This document shows positions 1-9,160 of a stretch of 64,000 bases of DNA, piece after piece (the first letter of the stretch is position 1; each line of letters begins with the position of its first letter). Under the pieces are notes generated by a model that worked only from the letters and a program-made list of their open reading frames with translations, ran no database searches and had not been told where the DNA came from. The stretch is from positions 496,001-560,000 of the forward strand of contig JAKSGN010000012.1 of the NCBI GenBank assembly GCA_024180945.1. The letters are read 5' to 3'. Origin of the DNA: Macrophomina tecta (taxonomy: Eukaryota; Ascomycota; Dothideomycetes; Botryosphaeriales; Botryosphaeriaceae). The position numbers were made by a program, and so were the translations under genes.

Positions 1-2
1 GG

Positions 3-854
3 CCCCCAGAAAGCCTGAACTACCCGACGATACGCCTGACCTCCCCCCGAAAGAGTGTCGGCGTAACACTGCTTATCCTTAATGGCCACGGCAGCCACGC
101 AACGCCTGAGTTTAACCAGTTCTATAGAGAGAACAAGATTATCACCCTCTATATGCCAGCACATACGTCGCACCTCCTCCAGCCGCTCGACGTAGGCTGC
201 TTCTCGCCTCTCAAGCGCGCGTACGGGCAGCAGGTGTCTGAGCTTGCGCGACAAGGCGTCTTTCATATCGACAAGCTAGACTTCCTACAGATATACCCAG
301 GTATCAGAAAGGCAGTTCTCTCAGAGCAGAATATCCAGGCTGGCTTCCGGGCGACAGGGCTAGTCCCAGCTTGTCAAGAACGCGTCCTATCGTCGCTGAC
401 AGTAGTCAGGACGCCGTCTCCTCAAGGGCTAGCGGCCGACGCTGAGGTCGCATGGACGTCAGAGACACCACATACTATTGCTCAGCTAGAGCAACAGGCT
501 CAGCTTATCCAGGCCCGCCTTAGTCGCCAATCCCAGAGCCCTACTACCTACGCTATCCGCCAGCTTATCAAAGGTTGTCAACTTGCGATGAATTCAGCAA
601 CGATCCTTGCAGAGGAGAATAAGAAGCTTCGACAGGCTAGTCAGCGCCGGCAGCGTAAGGAGCAGCAGCGCCGACAGTATATAGCCCGTGGAGGAGCTCT
701 GCGGGCAGAGGAAGGTCAATTGCTTGCTGCAGAGGCCCAAAGGGTGCTCCAGCAGGTAGAGCAGGCGGAGCAGCCAGGTAGGCCTCGAGCACCACCAACC
801 TGCAGCAATTGTCACGAAAAAGGCCACAGAAGGACTCAGTGTACTACTAGATAG
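3..854 (+). pseudogene. 3' part of a pogo/Fot-type (DDE_1) transposase with C-terminal zinc knuckle; runs off the left edge
   Basis: The reading frame is already open at the window edge, so the N-terminus lies outside. It shows the second catalytic block of DDE_1 transposases (around positions 81-100) followed by the LQPLDVGCFSPL block carrying the third Asp, an Arg/Gln-rich coiled-coil-like stretch and a C-terminal CCHC knuckle (CSNCHEKGHRRTQC). The second catalytic Asp is replaced by Asn: the block reads NGHGSH at 81-98, whereas the other pogo copies in this window read DGHxSH. GAT to AAT in a TpG context fits RIP. Transposase activity is therefore unlikely from this copy. The element seems to end near 941 at GGTGGGGTG, which recurs at the end of the related fragment at 62160-62820. 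Confidence 0.82.
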
Positions 855-946
855 CGCGCATCTAATAGATCAATATCCTAGATACTTTATCAGGTGGTTG
901 TAGAGCTATTGTAAAAAGACACGTCTTTTTTTGGTGGGGTGCGCAG

Positions 947-960
947 CTTACTGGTGTACG
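947..960. repeat. Left target-site duplication of LINE-1 (mate at 6567-6580)
   Basis: CTTACTGGTGTACG is repeated exactly at 6567-6580 on the other side of LINE-1. The right copy is followed at once by CAGCTTACTGGTG, so the empty site was probably a 17-bp tandem duplication (CGCAGCTTACTGGTGTA then CGCAGCTTACTGGTGGA) that the LINE split. Confidence 0.85.
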
Positions 961-1130
961 ATGATGATGATGATGATGATTCATACACCCCGTCGGCCTC
1001 CACGGGCCATAGGGAAGAACTAACACTGAGCAGACGTTTACCTACACTGACTCTCGGTTCATTCAAAGCCCTCACTCTCAGGAACAAAACAGGGGAAAAC
1101 CACGCTAGTCAAGGTTATCAAAAGCAAAAG

Positions 1131-1156
1131 AAAAAAAAAAAAAAAAAAAAAAAAAA
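1131..1156. repeat. A26 homopolymer in the LINE-1 3' UTR
   Basis: A run of 26 A on the plus strand, hence poly(U) in the sense strand of the LINE transcript. It sits upstream of the (TCA)n tail and is not itself the retrotransposition tail. Confidence 0.9.
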
Positions 1157-1350
1157 GGAAAGAGACGAAGAAAAGAGCGGAGAGAACGCTAAGGTAAAAG
1201 AAGTAGAAAGGAACACTCCTCGCTCGAGCCGTGGGTTTTCCAAGCCTACGTCTGGCCAATCATCAGGACATCTTCCTAAGTGCTGCCAGTCCCTATAGCG
1301 GCGTGGCAACTGGCCAGATCTCAGCCTCTATGGTGGCTCTCTTTTCTTCA

Positions 1351-4300
1351 CTACTCGGTGACTGCCCGCAGTCGTCCTGTCGCGATCGCAAATGCCGCCG
1401 TTGCCTTGACGGTTGCTATGTCAGCTTTCCATCTTTTCGCTGGTCCGTCGAGGTACGTTCCGTCCGGCCGCTTCGTTCCTGACCATCCACCTAGCATGTA
1501 CGAAATATCACCGAACCTCTTCCCTACCGCTCTCTGAAGCTCCGTGCGCTGTTCAGACCAGTGAGTGCACTCAAGCAGAAAATGCTTGGTTGTTTCTTCT
1601 CCGCGTCCGCACGCGCACCGTGGGGAATCCGCTCTTCTGATCTTGTGGAGTGACTCGTTCAATCTTGACCTCGATGTTCTAAGCTGAGCAACCACTACCG
1701 CTTCTGCCGTGTTCAGCTTGTCGTACAGCTTCCTGGTGTGGTGTTGCGAGAGTGCTCTGTCGAGTGTGCGAGTAAAGCGCCCCTCCTTGGTGTTATCAAG
1801 TTCCTTGGCCCATGCTCGAGAGATAGCCCGTTTAACGTCCGCAAGTGCGACTGACTTCAACCGCACACCGCAGTCCGGGATAGCTTTGTCAGGCTCGGTG
1901 GCCTGCAGCGCTAGTTTGTTCGCTCGCTCGTTTCCTGGCACTCCTGCGTGCGCCGGCACCCACCTTAGCTCGACAACCGGCACATTTCTCCTCTGCATCT
2001 TGCCAAGGGTCTCGAGTATTTGCTTTAGCACCAGCTGGCCACTTTTCTGTCTCGGTCGCAGTAGAGACTGCAGCGCAGACTTGCTGTCGCAGTAGATGAC
2101 ATGTTTTACTCGTGCAGCGATCGGTCGCGCTATGATCTCCCTCTGCGGCCATGCCTGGTCGATAAGCGCCACGGCTTGTCTGATAGCCTCAAGCTCGGCA
2201 AGCCGGCTGTCAATCTTTTCGCTGCTGCCGAGTGTCTCCGAATGCTCTATGACCGTTGCACCCGCACCACCCGTGCAATAAATCCCGATCCCCACGCGTC
2301 CGTTCCGAGCGGACCCATCCGTGAAAATGGATACTTGGGAACGTGGCGGATTGCTCGCCTCGCTGCTAGCGGTATCCGAATATTCAATTGTCACTGCCGG
2401 GTTATCCTGCCACGGGTGCTTGCCAAAGGGCTCGATAGTCTCAAGGCCGTCCAGGTCGACTTCCTGCGCCTGCCGCATAATGCGCTGTAGGGGGGAGATG
2501 TATCGTCTGTTTCTGGCATCAATTCTCCTTTTCAACTTCCAGAATGGATGCGCAGGAGGAAGCGAGCAGGAGCACACCCAGAAACGGAGCATCTGCTCTT
2601 TCAACCGCACCTTGATAGGCGCGATTCCTGCCTCGGCCTCCAAGGTGGTCAGTGCAGTAGTCTTGAAGGCTCCAGTAATCGCTCTAGCCGCCATCCTCTG
2701 GATTGGCTGCAGCGCTCTCAGCAGCGACTTCGAGATTACTGGGGCCCATACGGGCGAAGCGTAATCCACGACGGGAGCCACCGTAGCGGTGAAAAGCTGA
2801 CGCGCTGCACTCGGCTGGAGTCCCTGTAGCCGCCTGAGGGCCAGGGCAGCTCTCATGCCTCTCTTTGCGACCCTGGCTGCGTGAGCCCTAAACCGCAGCT
2901 GGGTGTCGAGAACCACTCCCAGGATCTTGGCCGTCTCCTCTGGGCGGATTTCTACACCCTTCACCACCAGAGGTTGATCGCCCAACTGCCGACTGTTCCT
3001 GGTGAAGTGGACCAGCGATGTTTTCTTAATGTCGAACGTCGCTCCACTGGTTCTTTCCCATTCCTCCGTCTTTGGCACTATCGTCTCCTGGAGACGCTGC
3101 ACGTTTCCATCCGCCGAGTGCCCTGTCACCCAGGCGCTGTAATCGTCAATGAATGCGATTGCCCCTTTGTTCTTGTTGATTGCTGACTGCACCAAGTCAG
3201 CGTTGAAGAACAGGAAGAGGATCGGCGAGAGCGGCGAGCCCTGGGGAAGGCCTGCTTGCGGTAGGGCAGTGACGGCTGATATTTCCCCATTGACGGCAAC
3301 CGACGCGCTTCTGTCCGAGCAGAAAGCTTCAATCCACTTGACAAACACTTCCGGAATTCTCCTCGCTCGTAACCGCCGGACGAGCACCTCCCGGGACACC
3401 CCGTTGTAGGCCCCTTTCACGTCAAAGGACACCAGTGTGAGCACCTTTCCCTCTCTCCAGGCGTCGTACACGTGCTGCTGCAACACCGTCAGTGCCTGCA
3501 CTGTCGACCGTTGCTTCCGCGCACCAAAGTGGGCTTTTGGCAGGAGCGAATGTTCCTCCACCAGTGCTGAGATTCTCTCCGCCACGACGGACTCAAGCGC
3601 CTTCCCCAATGTTGATAAGAGCGAGATCGGCCTGTAGGCTCCCGCCGACTCGTAGTTTCGCTTGTCTGTCTTGCGTAGGGGGACGATCTTCGCTGTCCGC
3701 CAATGGCCAGGTAGTCGTGCTTGTCTGATAGATTCGCTGAAAAGTTGATGGATGTGGCGCCCTAGCACTGGCCAGAGCTCTCTCCATGCTGCCGCCGGGA
3801 TCCCATCCACTCCAGGAGCCTTTAATGGCTTTGCTTCGAAAATCGCCCTCCGTACCTCGTCCTCTTTTAATGGCTCACTTGCAAGTTGACTTTCTATAGG
3901 GCCCGTTTGTTCGATGTCTTCCGTTCGGGCCTCTACGACCGGCAGATCCGGGAAGAAGGACCGCAGAAACATGTCTGACATCTCTTGATTCGACTCGGCG
4001 TAGCTCCCGTCCTGTTCTAAGCGCGCCACCTGCATCTGTGACAGCGCCCCCGGGCCGCCAAGGTACTTCGTGGCTTTCCAGATGTTCGTCCGCTCCGCAA
4101 GGAATTCTCTCCAGCATGATCGCCTCCTCCGCCTAATCGTGTCATGAAAAGCCTTCGCCGCCGCCCTCACTTGGTCCGCTAGTTCTTGATGGGGCAGTCC
4201 TATCCGCCGTGCGGCTCGGGCCTGGTTCCTCAGCCGCGTGTAGGCTCGCCGAAGTTGGGTCAAGTCTGCACACCACCATTTCTTGACGTATGGCGATGGC

Positions 4301-5223
4301 CTCGCTCTTGGAGTGTGTCGCTCTAGCGCGGCAGAGACGGCATGGGTCAGGTACTCGGCCATGCCCTCTATGTCCGACGGGATTGGTGATGGGAACTCCT
4401 CTAGGTGTCGCCGCACCTGCTTCCTCACAGCTTCCCAATTTGTATTCTTGAAGACCTGCCGTGGCTGTTCTCGATCTTCCCCGCTCGGCGTTAGGAAGCC
4501 GCTTTCAATTGCTCGATGTTCCGCTCCGTAATCTGTGTGGAACGGCTGACAGATGATCCGGTCCTCTGCCAAGCCGGGCGATGCAAATACAAGGTCAATG
4601 GTGGATTGGTGCTGCCCTGATTCATATGTTATAGTGCCTCGCGGAAGTATGCACTGCAGGTCGAAGTCTTCCATGAAGTCGGTGATCGGGAGCGCCTCCC
4701 CAATGTGGTGCGAGTTAAAGATTGCGTCACCTCCCCATAGCTGGTCATGCCGATTAAAGTCACCAGAGAGGAGTATTTCAAACACGCCGCTGGCCTCCTC
4801 TCTGGCTCGCAGGATTGCGTTACGGAGGTGCGTCAGCACGTTGTTCAGCTCCACGTCTTCAGTTGACTGCTTCGCCGGAACATATACTGACACCACCAGA
4901 ATTATCCGATCCGGGAGAGATACTAGCGCTGCCGTAATGTAGGGAGACGCCACCATAATCTGACGAGCTGGGATGCCTTTTCTAATCCATAGTAGAGAGT
5001 AGACCGGATACCGACCGTCTAAAGTTGTTGTCGGCCTGAACTGTGTCCAGTATGGGTGGGAAGTCGGAACCGCTACCACTTCTCCCTCCGCCGTTCTAAA
5101 GCAATTTGGTTCGGAAATGTTAATGATGCTGAAGTCCCTCAGGTCTTCGTCGTTGAGGATGCTGTACTGCGCCGTCATATTTTTCCCCAGGTTCGCTTGG
5201 ATGCTCTTCAGTCTCCTACTCAT
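1351..5223 (-). CDS. LINE-1 ORF2: AP-like endonuclease, reverse transcriptase and RNase H polyprotein
   Basis: This ORF of 1290 residues has, in order: an endonuclease/exonuclease/phosphatase-type domain (about residues 5-240; SGDFNRHDQLW near 151, STIDLVFAS, and GAEHRAI); reverse transcriptase (about 450-720; FDVKGAYN, LPQGSPLSP, and the catalytic FIDD near 691); RNase H (about 965-1090; TDGS near 969, ELEAI, CDSKSA); and a C-terminal CxCG..H..C zinc motif near 1200. The endonuclease nicks the target and the RT copies LINE RNA from the nick. The fourth RNase H acidic position is Asn (GNERANK instead of the usual ...AD), so RNase H may be weak. The start ATG lies within the ORF1 stop overlap. 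Confidence 0.93.
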   Translation of the reverse strand: MSRRLKSIQANLGKNMTAQYSILNDEDLRDFSIINISEPNCFRTAEGEVVAVPTSHPYWTQFRPTTTLDGRYPVYSLLWIRKGIPARQIMVASPYITAALVSLPDRIILVVSVYVPAKQSTEDVELNNVLTHLRNAILRAREEASGVFEILLSGDFNRHDQLWGGDAIFNSHHIGEALPITDFMEDFDLQCILPRGTITYESGQHQSTIDLVFASPGLAEDRIICQPFHTDYGAEHRAIESGFLTPSGEDREQPRQVFKNTNWEAVRKQVRRHLEEFPSPIPSDIEGMAEYLTHAVSAALERHTPRARPSPYVKKWWCADLTQLRRAYTRLRNQARAARRIGLPHQELADQVRAAAKAFHDTIRRRRRSCWREFLAERTNIWKATKYLGGPGALSQMQVARLEQDGSYAESNQEMSDMFLRSFFPDLPVVEARTEDIEQTGPIESQLASEPLKEDEVRRAIFEAKPLKAPGVDGIPAAAWRELWPVLGRHIHQLFSESIRQARLPGHWRTAKIVPLRKTDKRNYESAGAYRPISLLSTLGKALESVVAERISALVEEHSLLPKAHFGARKQRSTVQALTVLQQHVYDAWREGKVLTLVSFDVKGAYNGVSREVLVRRLRARRIPEVFVKWIEAFCSDRSASVAVNGEISAVTALPQAGLPQGSPLSPILFLFFNADLVQSAINKNKGAIAFIDDYSAWVTGHSADGNVQRLQETIVPKTEEWERTSGATFDIKKTSLVHFTRNSRQLGDQPLVVKGVEIRPEETAKILGVVLDTQLRFRAHAARVAKRGMRAALALRRLQGLQPSAARQLFTATVAPVVDYASPVWAPVISKSLLRALQPIQRMAARAITGAFKTTALTTLEAEAGIAPIKVRLKEQMLRFWVCSCSLPPAHPFWKLKRRIDARNRRYISPLQRIMRQAQEVDLDGLETIEPFGKHPWQDNPAVTIEYSDTASSEASNPPRSQVSIFTDGSARNGRVGIGIYCTGGAGATVIEHSETLGSSEKIDSRLAELEAIRQAVALIDQAWPQREIIARPIAARVKHVIYCDSKSALQSLLRPRQKSGQLVLKQILETLGKMQRRNVPVVELRWVPAHAGVPGNERANKLALQATEPDKAIPDCGVRLKSVALADVKRAISRAWAKELDNTKEGRFTRTLDRALSQHHTRKLYDKLNTAEAVVVAQLRTSRSRLNESLHKIRRADSPRCACGRGEETTKHFLLECTHWSEQRTELQRAVGKRFGDISYMLGGWSGTKRPDGTYLDGPAKRWKADIATVKATAAFAIATGRLRAVTE

Positions 5224-6475
5224 TTTGCTTTCTAATCATTGCCTCCAACAGTCGCTTGTACACTGGGCATCCCCGGTCGTCAGCCCGATGTGGGCCGCCG
5301 CACGCCGCGCATGCCTCAGGGCCAGTCGAGCAGTCCGTGGCTCTATGGCCGTGCTCGGCGCACCTCGCGCATCTTTCCTCGCCCCTACATCTTAGTTCGA
5401 GATGGTCGTAGCTCTGGCACCGAAAGCATCGGCGCGGCCTGGGTCGGTACTCAAAAGCACTGGTGTACGCCGTCTCGCCTCCCACGTCAATAATCCGGCG
5501 GGCCAGGAGCTCGTCTGCCTCGCTCTTCTTTGCCAAGTAAATCACCGCCGAGCCGTACAGTCGTCCACTCGTTCTGCTCAGCCATCGTGCTTGCATCACT
5601 CCTACCCTGTTTTCTTCCCCGATAACCCGGTGGGCATCTGTCCTAAGCGCCGTCCGCTCCTCGTTGAAGACCGCTGTCTTGTTGATGTTGTCGACCTTCA
5701 CCGGGTACCACTGTGGGCCCCGCATCCTGGCCCCTCGAAAAGCGTTGTCTAGCCAGCCCGTGTTGGCCCTTACCTCCTCCTCGTCCCTCTCGCAACAAAA
5801 GAGAAAGCGCACTTTGGTTGGTTCGCTCGGGCTCCGCGTTAGCCCGCAGCACTTAATGTTCTTCGTCGACTCTTGGCTCTTAAGCGCCTCTTGGAAACGT
5901 GCACGAATGTCCCCTGCTTTGGTGATGTCAAATTCCACGTTGGTTAGATCAAGTTCGATGTGAGCTGCCTTTGCTGGCGTCGCGGTTGGCACGGCGGTGG
6001 CGCTTGGCAGAGCACCCCTGCCAACTTGATTCGGTGGCGAATCTCCACGAAGAACGTTCGCGTAGGTGGTGCTACCCTGGATCTGCGAAGCGGTGCTTCC
6101 ACGCGTAATCTCGATGAGTTCCGATATTTCTTTCTTTAGTTCGGAAACCTGCTCCGTTAGCTGTTCACGTGCTTCTTGGGATTGTTGGAGTTTTTCAGTC
6201 AGGCTCTTAATCTGATCTTCGTTTTTCGTGCATTGCATCGTCAGGCGCTTGTTCTGGTCAGAGATTGCCTCTAGCAGGTCGACAATATCATCGAGAGTAA
6301 TTTCCTTAGTCAATTTCCTCGGCTTCGCTGGGCGAGATGAAGCCTCAGTGGACGGTTTTCCACGGTGAAGAGCTCGATAGTCGGTGCGGTCGATCTGGCG
6401 GAGTGAGACGCGCTCCGACGCGTCCGCGACGCGTCCATCTCCACCCGCACCTTCTTCGGCCGACGCCGCCGGCAT
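5216..6475 (-). CDS. LINE-1 ORF1, gag-like nucleic-acid-binding protein
   Basis: This is a 419-residue ORF starting at a true ATG (6475-6473). A coiled-coil-like segment with many Glu, Lys and Gln lies around residues 75-125. Near the C-terminus there are zinc-knuckle-type motifs: CFRCQSYDHLELRC, then CARCAEHGHRATDC and a third Cys/His cluster. Proteins of this type coat the LINE RNA and take part in forming the ribonucleoprotein particle. Its stop codon overlaps the ORF2 start as ATGAGTAG (5223-5216), so ORF2 is probably made by termination-reinitiation or a similar coupling. No inactivating change is visible. The related LINE-2 product at 38049-39335 aligns over most of its length. Confidence 0.9.
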   Translation of the reverse strand: MPAASAEEGAGGDGRVADASERVSLRQIDRTDYRALHRGKPSTEASSRPAKPRKLTKEITLDDIVDLLEAISDQNKRLTMQCTKNEDQIKSLTEKLQQSQEAREQLTEQVSELKKEISELIEITRGSTASQIQGSTTYANVLRGDSPPNQVGRGALPSATAVPTATPAKAAHIELDLTNVEFDITKAGDIRARFQEALKSQESTKNIKCCGLTRSPSEPTKVRFLFCCERDEEEVRANTGWLDNAFRGARMRGPQWYPVKVDNINKTAVFNEERTALRTDAHRVIGEENRVGVMQARWLSRTSGRLYGSAVIYLAKKSEADELLARRIIDVGGETAYTSAFEYRPRPRRCFRCQSYDHLELRCRGEERCARCAEHGHRATDCSTGPEACAACGGPHRADDRGCPVYKRLLEAMIRKQNE

Positions 6476-6828
6476 TGCAACCAGCTTTTATTGTTTTTCG
6501 AGATTCGAGATTCGATATTCGTAAAGATCTAACAATACCTCTTCCAAACCAGCCTTTTCGTGCTCTCTTACTGGTGTACGCAGCTTACTGGTGGAACACG
6601 TTAGTTAGTGAGCCAAGAATGGGACCCTAAGCAATGCTATTCGGTCCCGAATGGCCCCTTTACTCGTTGAGGAACCTAGCCGCCGTAACCATGGATGCCA
6701 AATGGGCATCTTAATCCACGTGAGATACATCCCTACGTGAGCGTGCCTAGCAGAAAAGGCATGATGTGGAGTAGTGGCGGCCCACTGTCGCTATGCTTAC
6801 TAATGGGTAGGTTTCGAGACATCTTTCT

Positions 6829-6892
6829 CCCGAAACCAGTCCACATTTCATCCTCCACATCCCGAAACCAGTCCACATTTCATCCTCCACAT
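6829..6892. repeat. 32-bp direct tandem duplication (two copies)
   Basis: Two exact adjacent 32-bp copies occur at 6829-6860 and 6861-6892, starting CCCGAAACCAGTCC and ending CCTCCACAT; a third partial start (CCCGGAACC) follows. They lie about 240 bp upstream of the reductase ATG, so they could affect its promoter. No known operator is recognised. Confidence 0.85.
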
Positions 6893-7034
6893 CCCGGAAC
6901 CATATCAGCGGCGGAACAGGTGGTTTCTTTTATCGCCGGGATCTGGCATCGGCACTTCAGACAGCATGGTTGAATCTCTATTGACAAATCAGGGTGTCAG
7001 CTTGCCTAGAGGTTGTCGTCCGCGCAGCCCAGAG

Positions 7035-7040
7035 TATAAA
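7035..7040 (+). promoter_or_regulatory. TATA-like box of the MDR reductase gene
   Basis: TATAAA lies 95 bp upstream of the chosen start codon, a plausible spacing for a fungal TATA element plus a short 5' leader. Inference from sequence only. Confidence 0.45.
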
Positions 7041-7134
7041 GTGTCATCCAGAGAGCTATATCAGTATGGTCATTTGTTCTTTCTGCTGATTCTGCCTCCT
7101 TTTGAACATTATTTATCCAGAAAAATACCCCATC

Positions 7135-8208
7135 ATGATGTCAGAGCGCAACATTGCGTTGTATGTCCGCGAAGATTGCTCTTTTGAAGTTCGCGAGGAC
7201 CTTGGTATCCCGAAGCGTGGCGACAAGGAAATCTTGGTGCGAACTGTTTATTCTGGTGCCAACCCCGCCGATGTCGTCCACGGAACTGAATTGGGCATTC
7301 GATCCACCGTGCTTGGATACGACTTCAGCGGAGAAGTTGTCTCTTCAGCACCAGATTCAAAGTTCAAGCCTGGTCAGTTGGTGGCAGGCTACACGCCAAC
7401 GAGCCTAGGGCGACCCATCAAGTACGGGGCGCACCAGGATTTTCTGGTCTGCCCTGAGGATATGTGCTTCGTCGTCCCAGACCATATCCCAATGAGTCAC
7501 GCCGCCGGCCTGGCGTCGGTCACCATGACGGCTGCAGACGTGGTATTCAACCTGTTCAAGCTACCCCTGCCCGTCCCAAATCAACCCCGTGCAGAGCACA
7601 ACAACCCAGGTCCATTACTGATATGGGGCGCTTCCACCAGCGTTGGCGTCTGTACACTTCAATTCGCTAAAGCAGTTGGGTGTGAGCCAATCTTTGTCAC
7701 TGCCTCATCGTCTCGTCACAGTGACTTACTCGAACTGGGCGCGAGCAAATGTTTTGACTATGCGTCGCCAACTGTGGTGTCTGATGTCAAGGGGGCAATC
7801 CACGACATGGCCAAGGGAAATTTGAGTTACGCATTGGATGCGGCTGGCAGGGAAACGGATCCAACGGTGCCAAGTCTCATGGAGCAGTGTGTGGAGGATC
7901 CAAAGACCGAAACTGCTTGCGTGGTCTTCAGATCAGGGACAAAGATGCCATTGGCCGCCAGGAATTTGAGCGTCACGTTCCATCTCAAGGGCACATTGCA
8001 TCCCATCGTCATCCCGGCAAGTCCCGATGACCATTGGCGAGCTTGGGAAGCACTGGCCTGGGCGGTAAATAACTACAGCAGGACCTTCAAGCTCCCGTGG
8101 GTTAGAGAATTTGATGGCGATGCTGAGTATGCACTGAAAGAACTGGTTGCGATCGCAACCTTGGGCAGGGGTGCTGGGAAGACGGTCATCAGACATCCTT
8201 TCCCTTGA
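7135..8208 (+). CDS. MDR-family (zinc-independent type) alcohol dehydrogenase/enoyl reductase-like oxidoreductase
   Basis: An intact single-exon gene of 357 residues from the first in-frame ATG (7135; a second ATG follows directly at 7138). The N-terminal GroES-like part shows NPADVVHG and GYDFSGEVV (near residue 60). A Rossmann cofactor segment follows with IWGASTSVGVCTLQFAKAVG (near 162-180), then the LDAAGRE segment. This arrangement is typical of NADPH-dependent medium-chain reductases, including stand-alone trans-enoyl reductases of fungal polyketide pathways and toxD-like proteins. No structural zinc Cys cluster is evident. It is convergent with the MFS transporter at 9161-10876, a pairing common in metabolite loci, but no synthase is in the window. 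The exact substrate cannot be told. Confidence 0.85.
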   Translation: MMSERNIALYVREDCSFEVREDLGIPKRGDKEILVRTVYSGANPADVVHGTELGIRSTVLGYDFSGEVVSSAPDSKFKPGQLVAGYTPTSLGRPIKYGAHQDFLVCPEDMCFVVPDHIPMSHAAGLASVTMTAADVVFNLFKLPLPVPNQPRAEHNNPGPLLIWGASTSVGVCTLQFAKAVGCEPIFVTASSSRHSDLLELGASKCFDYASPTVVSDVKGAIHDMAKGNLSYALDAAGRETDPTVPSLMEQCVEDPKTETACVVFRSGTKMPLAARNLSVTFHLKGTLHPIVIPASPDDHWRAWEALAWAVNNYSRTFKLPWVREFDGDAEYALKELVAIATLGRGAGKTVIRHPFP

Positions 8209-9160
8209 AGTTGATGCCTGCAAAGACTCGTCCAATGTTGTTATACGGTTGCCTTCGACCCACTAAAACCGGAGATGGGCGTTTGTGCGGGGGTTTTTCG
8301 GCGAAACCGGTTTTCGTACATGTTCAAATTGTTTCCTGATCTGTTTGTTCGTGCACACGAATTTTTTGTGGAGGCAAACGTGCAGAGAAACAGGAAATTG
8401 GACAATGTCATGAATAGTACTCAATCTAGCCACCACAGATTGAATGCAAGGCCCGACAGTCCCCGAGATCCGAAAGATATCCAAAGCAAATCCATCGCGC
8501 AGATAACTCCAGGGAAACTCCGCCGCTCTGATTGTTTGTTTGCGGGTCCAGGATCTGACAGTAAGGCTGATCGCGTGGAGTTGGCACGGTCACCCGCGGT
8601 CACCTGGGCTCACCCTGGCTTGCGCGAGCCGGGGATGAGCCCAGCGCGGCATCACTCTCGTCCCGATCGGGGTGGGCCGGCCGTCGATTCACATCGTCTT
8701 GGTGGATTTCTGATCGGTTGAGAGTTTTTGTTGAAGCTGAGTGGAACGGTTGATCTCGGCTTTTTCTCCAAACCACTAGCGGCTCCCACCATGAGCACAG
8801 CTATCTTTAGGATCGTGGAGATGTGCTTCAGTATAACCTTCAACAGTTATAAGGATTTAGATCGTTCATATTCATGAGGGATGAGTACTAGCAGAGCTGT
8901 GGTGGTGGCCATGCTTGGCAAGATTTTACAGTATCTAAAGTTGCACTTGTCTAACGCCATGCTCAACATAGGAAAGAAAGAAAAGTGATACACTACCGTA
9001 TGCTGCATGTAATTGGAAGTTAATACTAAGCCAGTTTGAGTGCTGTATCTCTCTATACAAGAGAATAAGCAGCCTAATCAACCTTCCAGTAACCTAGCAT
9101 CTTATCGCAACTGTTCCGGGAAAAGGCGGAGTAGCGAACCCCCCGCGCCCAACTGCCGCA
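8209..9160. other. Intergenic region between convergent reductase and transporter genes
   Basis: Holds the 3' flanks of both genes. I see no convincing ORF, RNA gene, terminal repeats or recognisable transposon remnant here. Confidence 0.5.

Larger units (their letters stand above)
961..6566 (-). mobile_element. LINE-1: full-length non-LTR retrotransposon with target-site duplication
   Basis: On the minus strand this element has a short 5' UTR, ORF1, ORF2, a 3' UTR of about 370 bp and a simple-repeat tail (TCA)n at 961-980, preceded by GACGGGGTGTATGAA. The same tail occurs at the end of LINE-3 (58931-58950). A 14-bp direct repeat, CTTACTGGTGTACG, flanks it at 947-960 and 6567-6580, the mark of target-primed insertion. 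Both ORFs are open over their whole length, so the copy is probably young and has largely escaped RIP. The domain order (CCHC-bearing ORF1; endonuclease, RT, RNase H and CCHC in ORF2) fits the fungal Tad-type group; clade placement is my inference. Confidence 0.9.

Noticed and set aside
1709..5395. Many plus-strand ORFs of 60-147 codons antisense to LINE-1
   Set aside because: They are shadows of the ORF1/ORF2 frames, with no domains and compositions dictated by the opposite strand.
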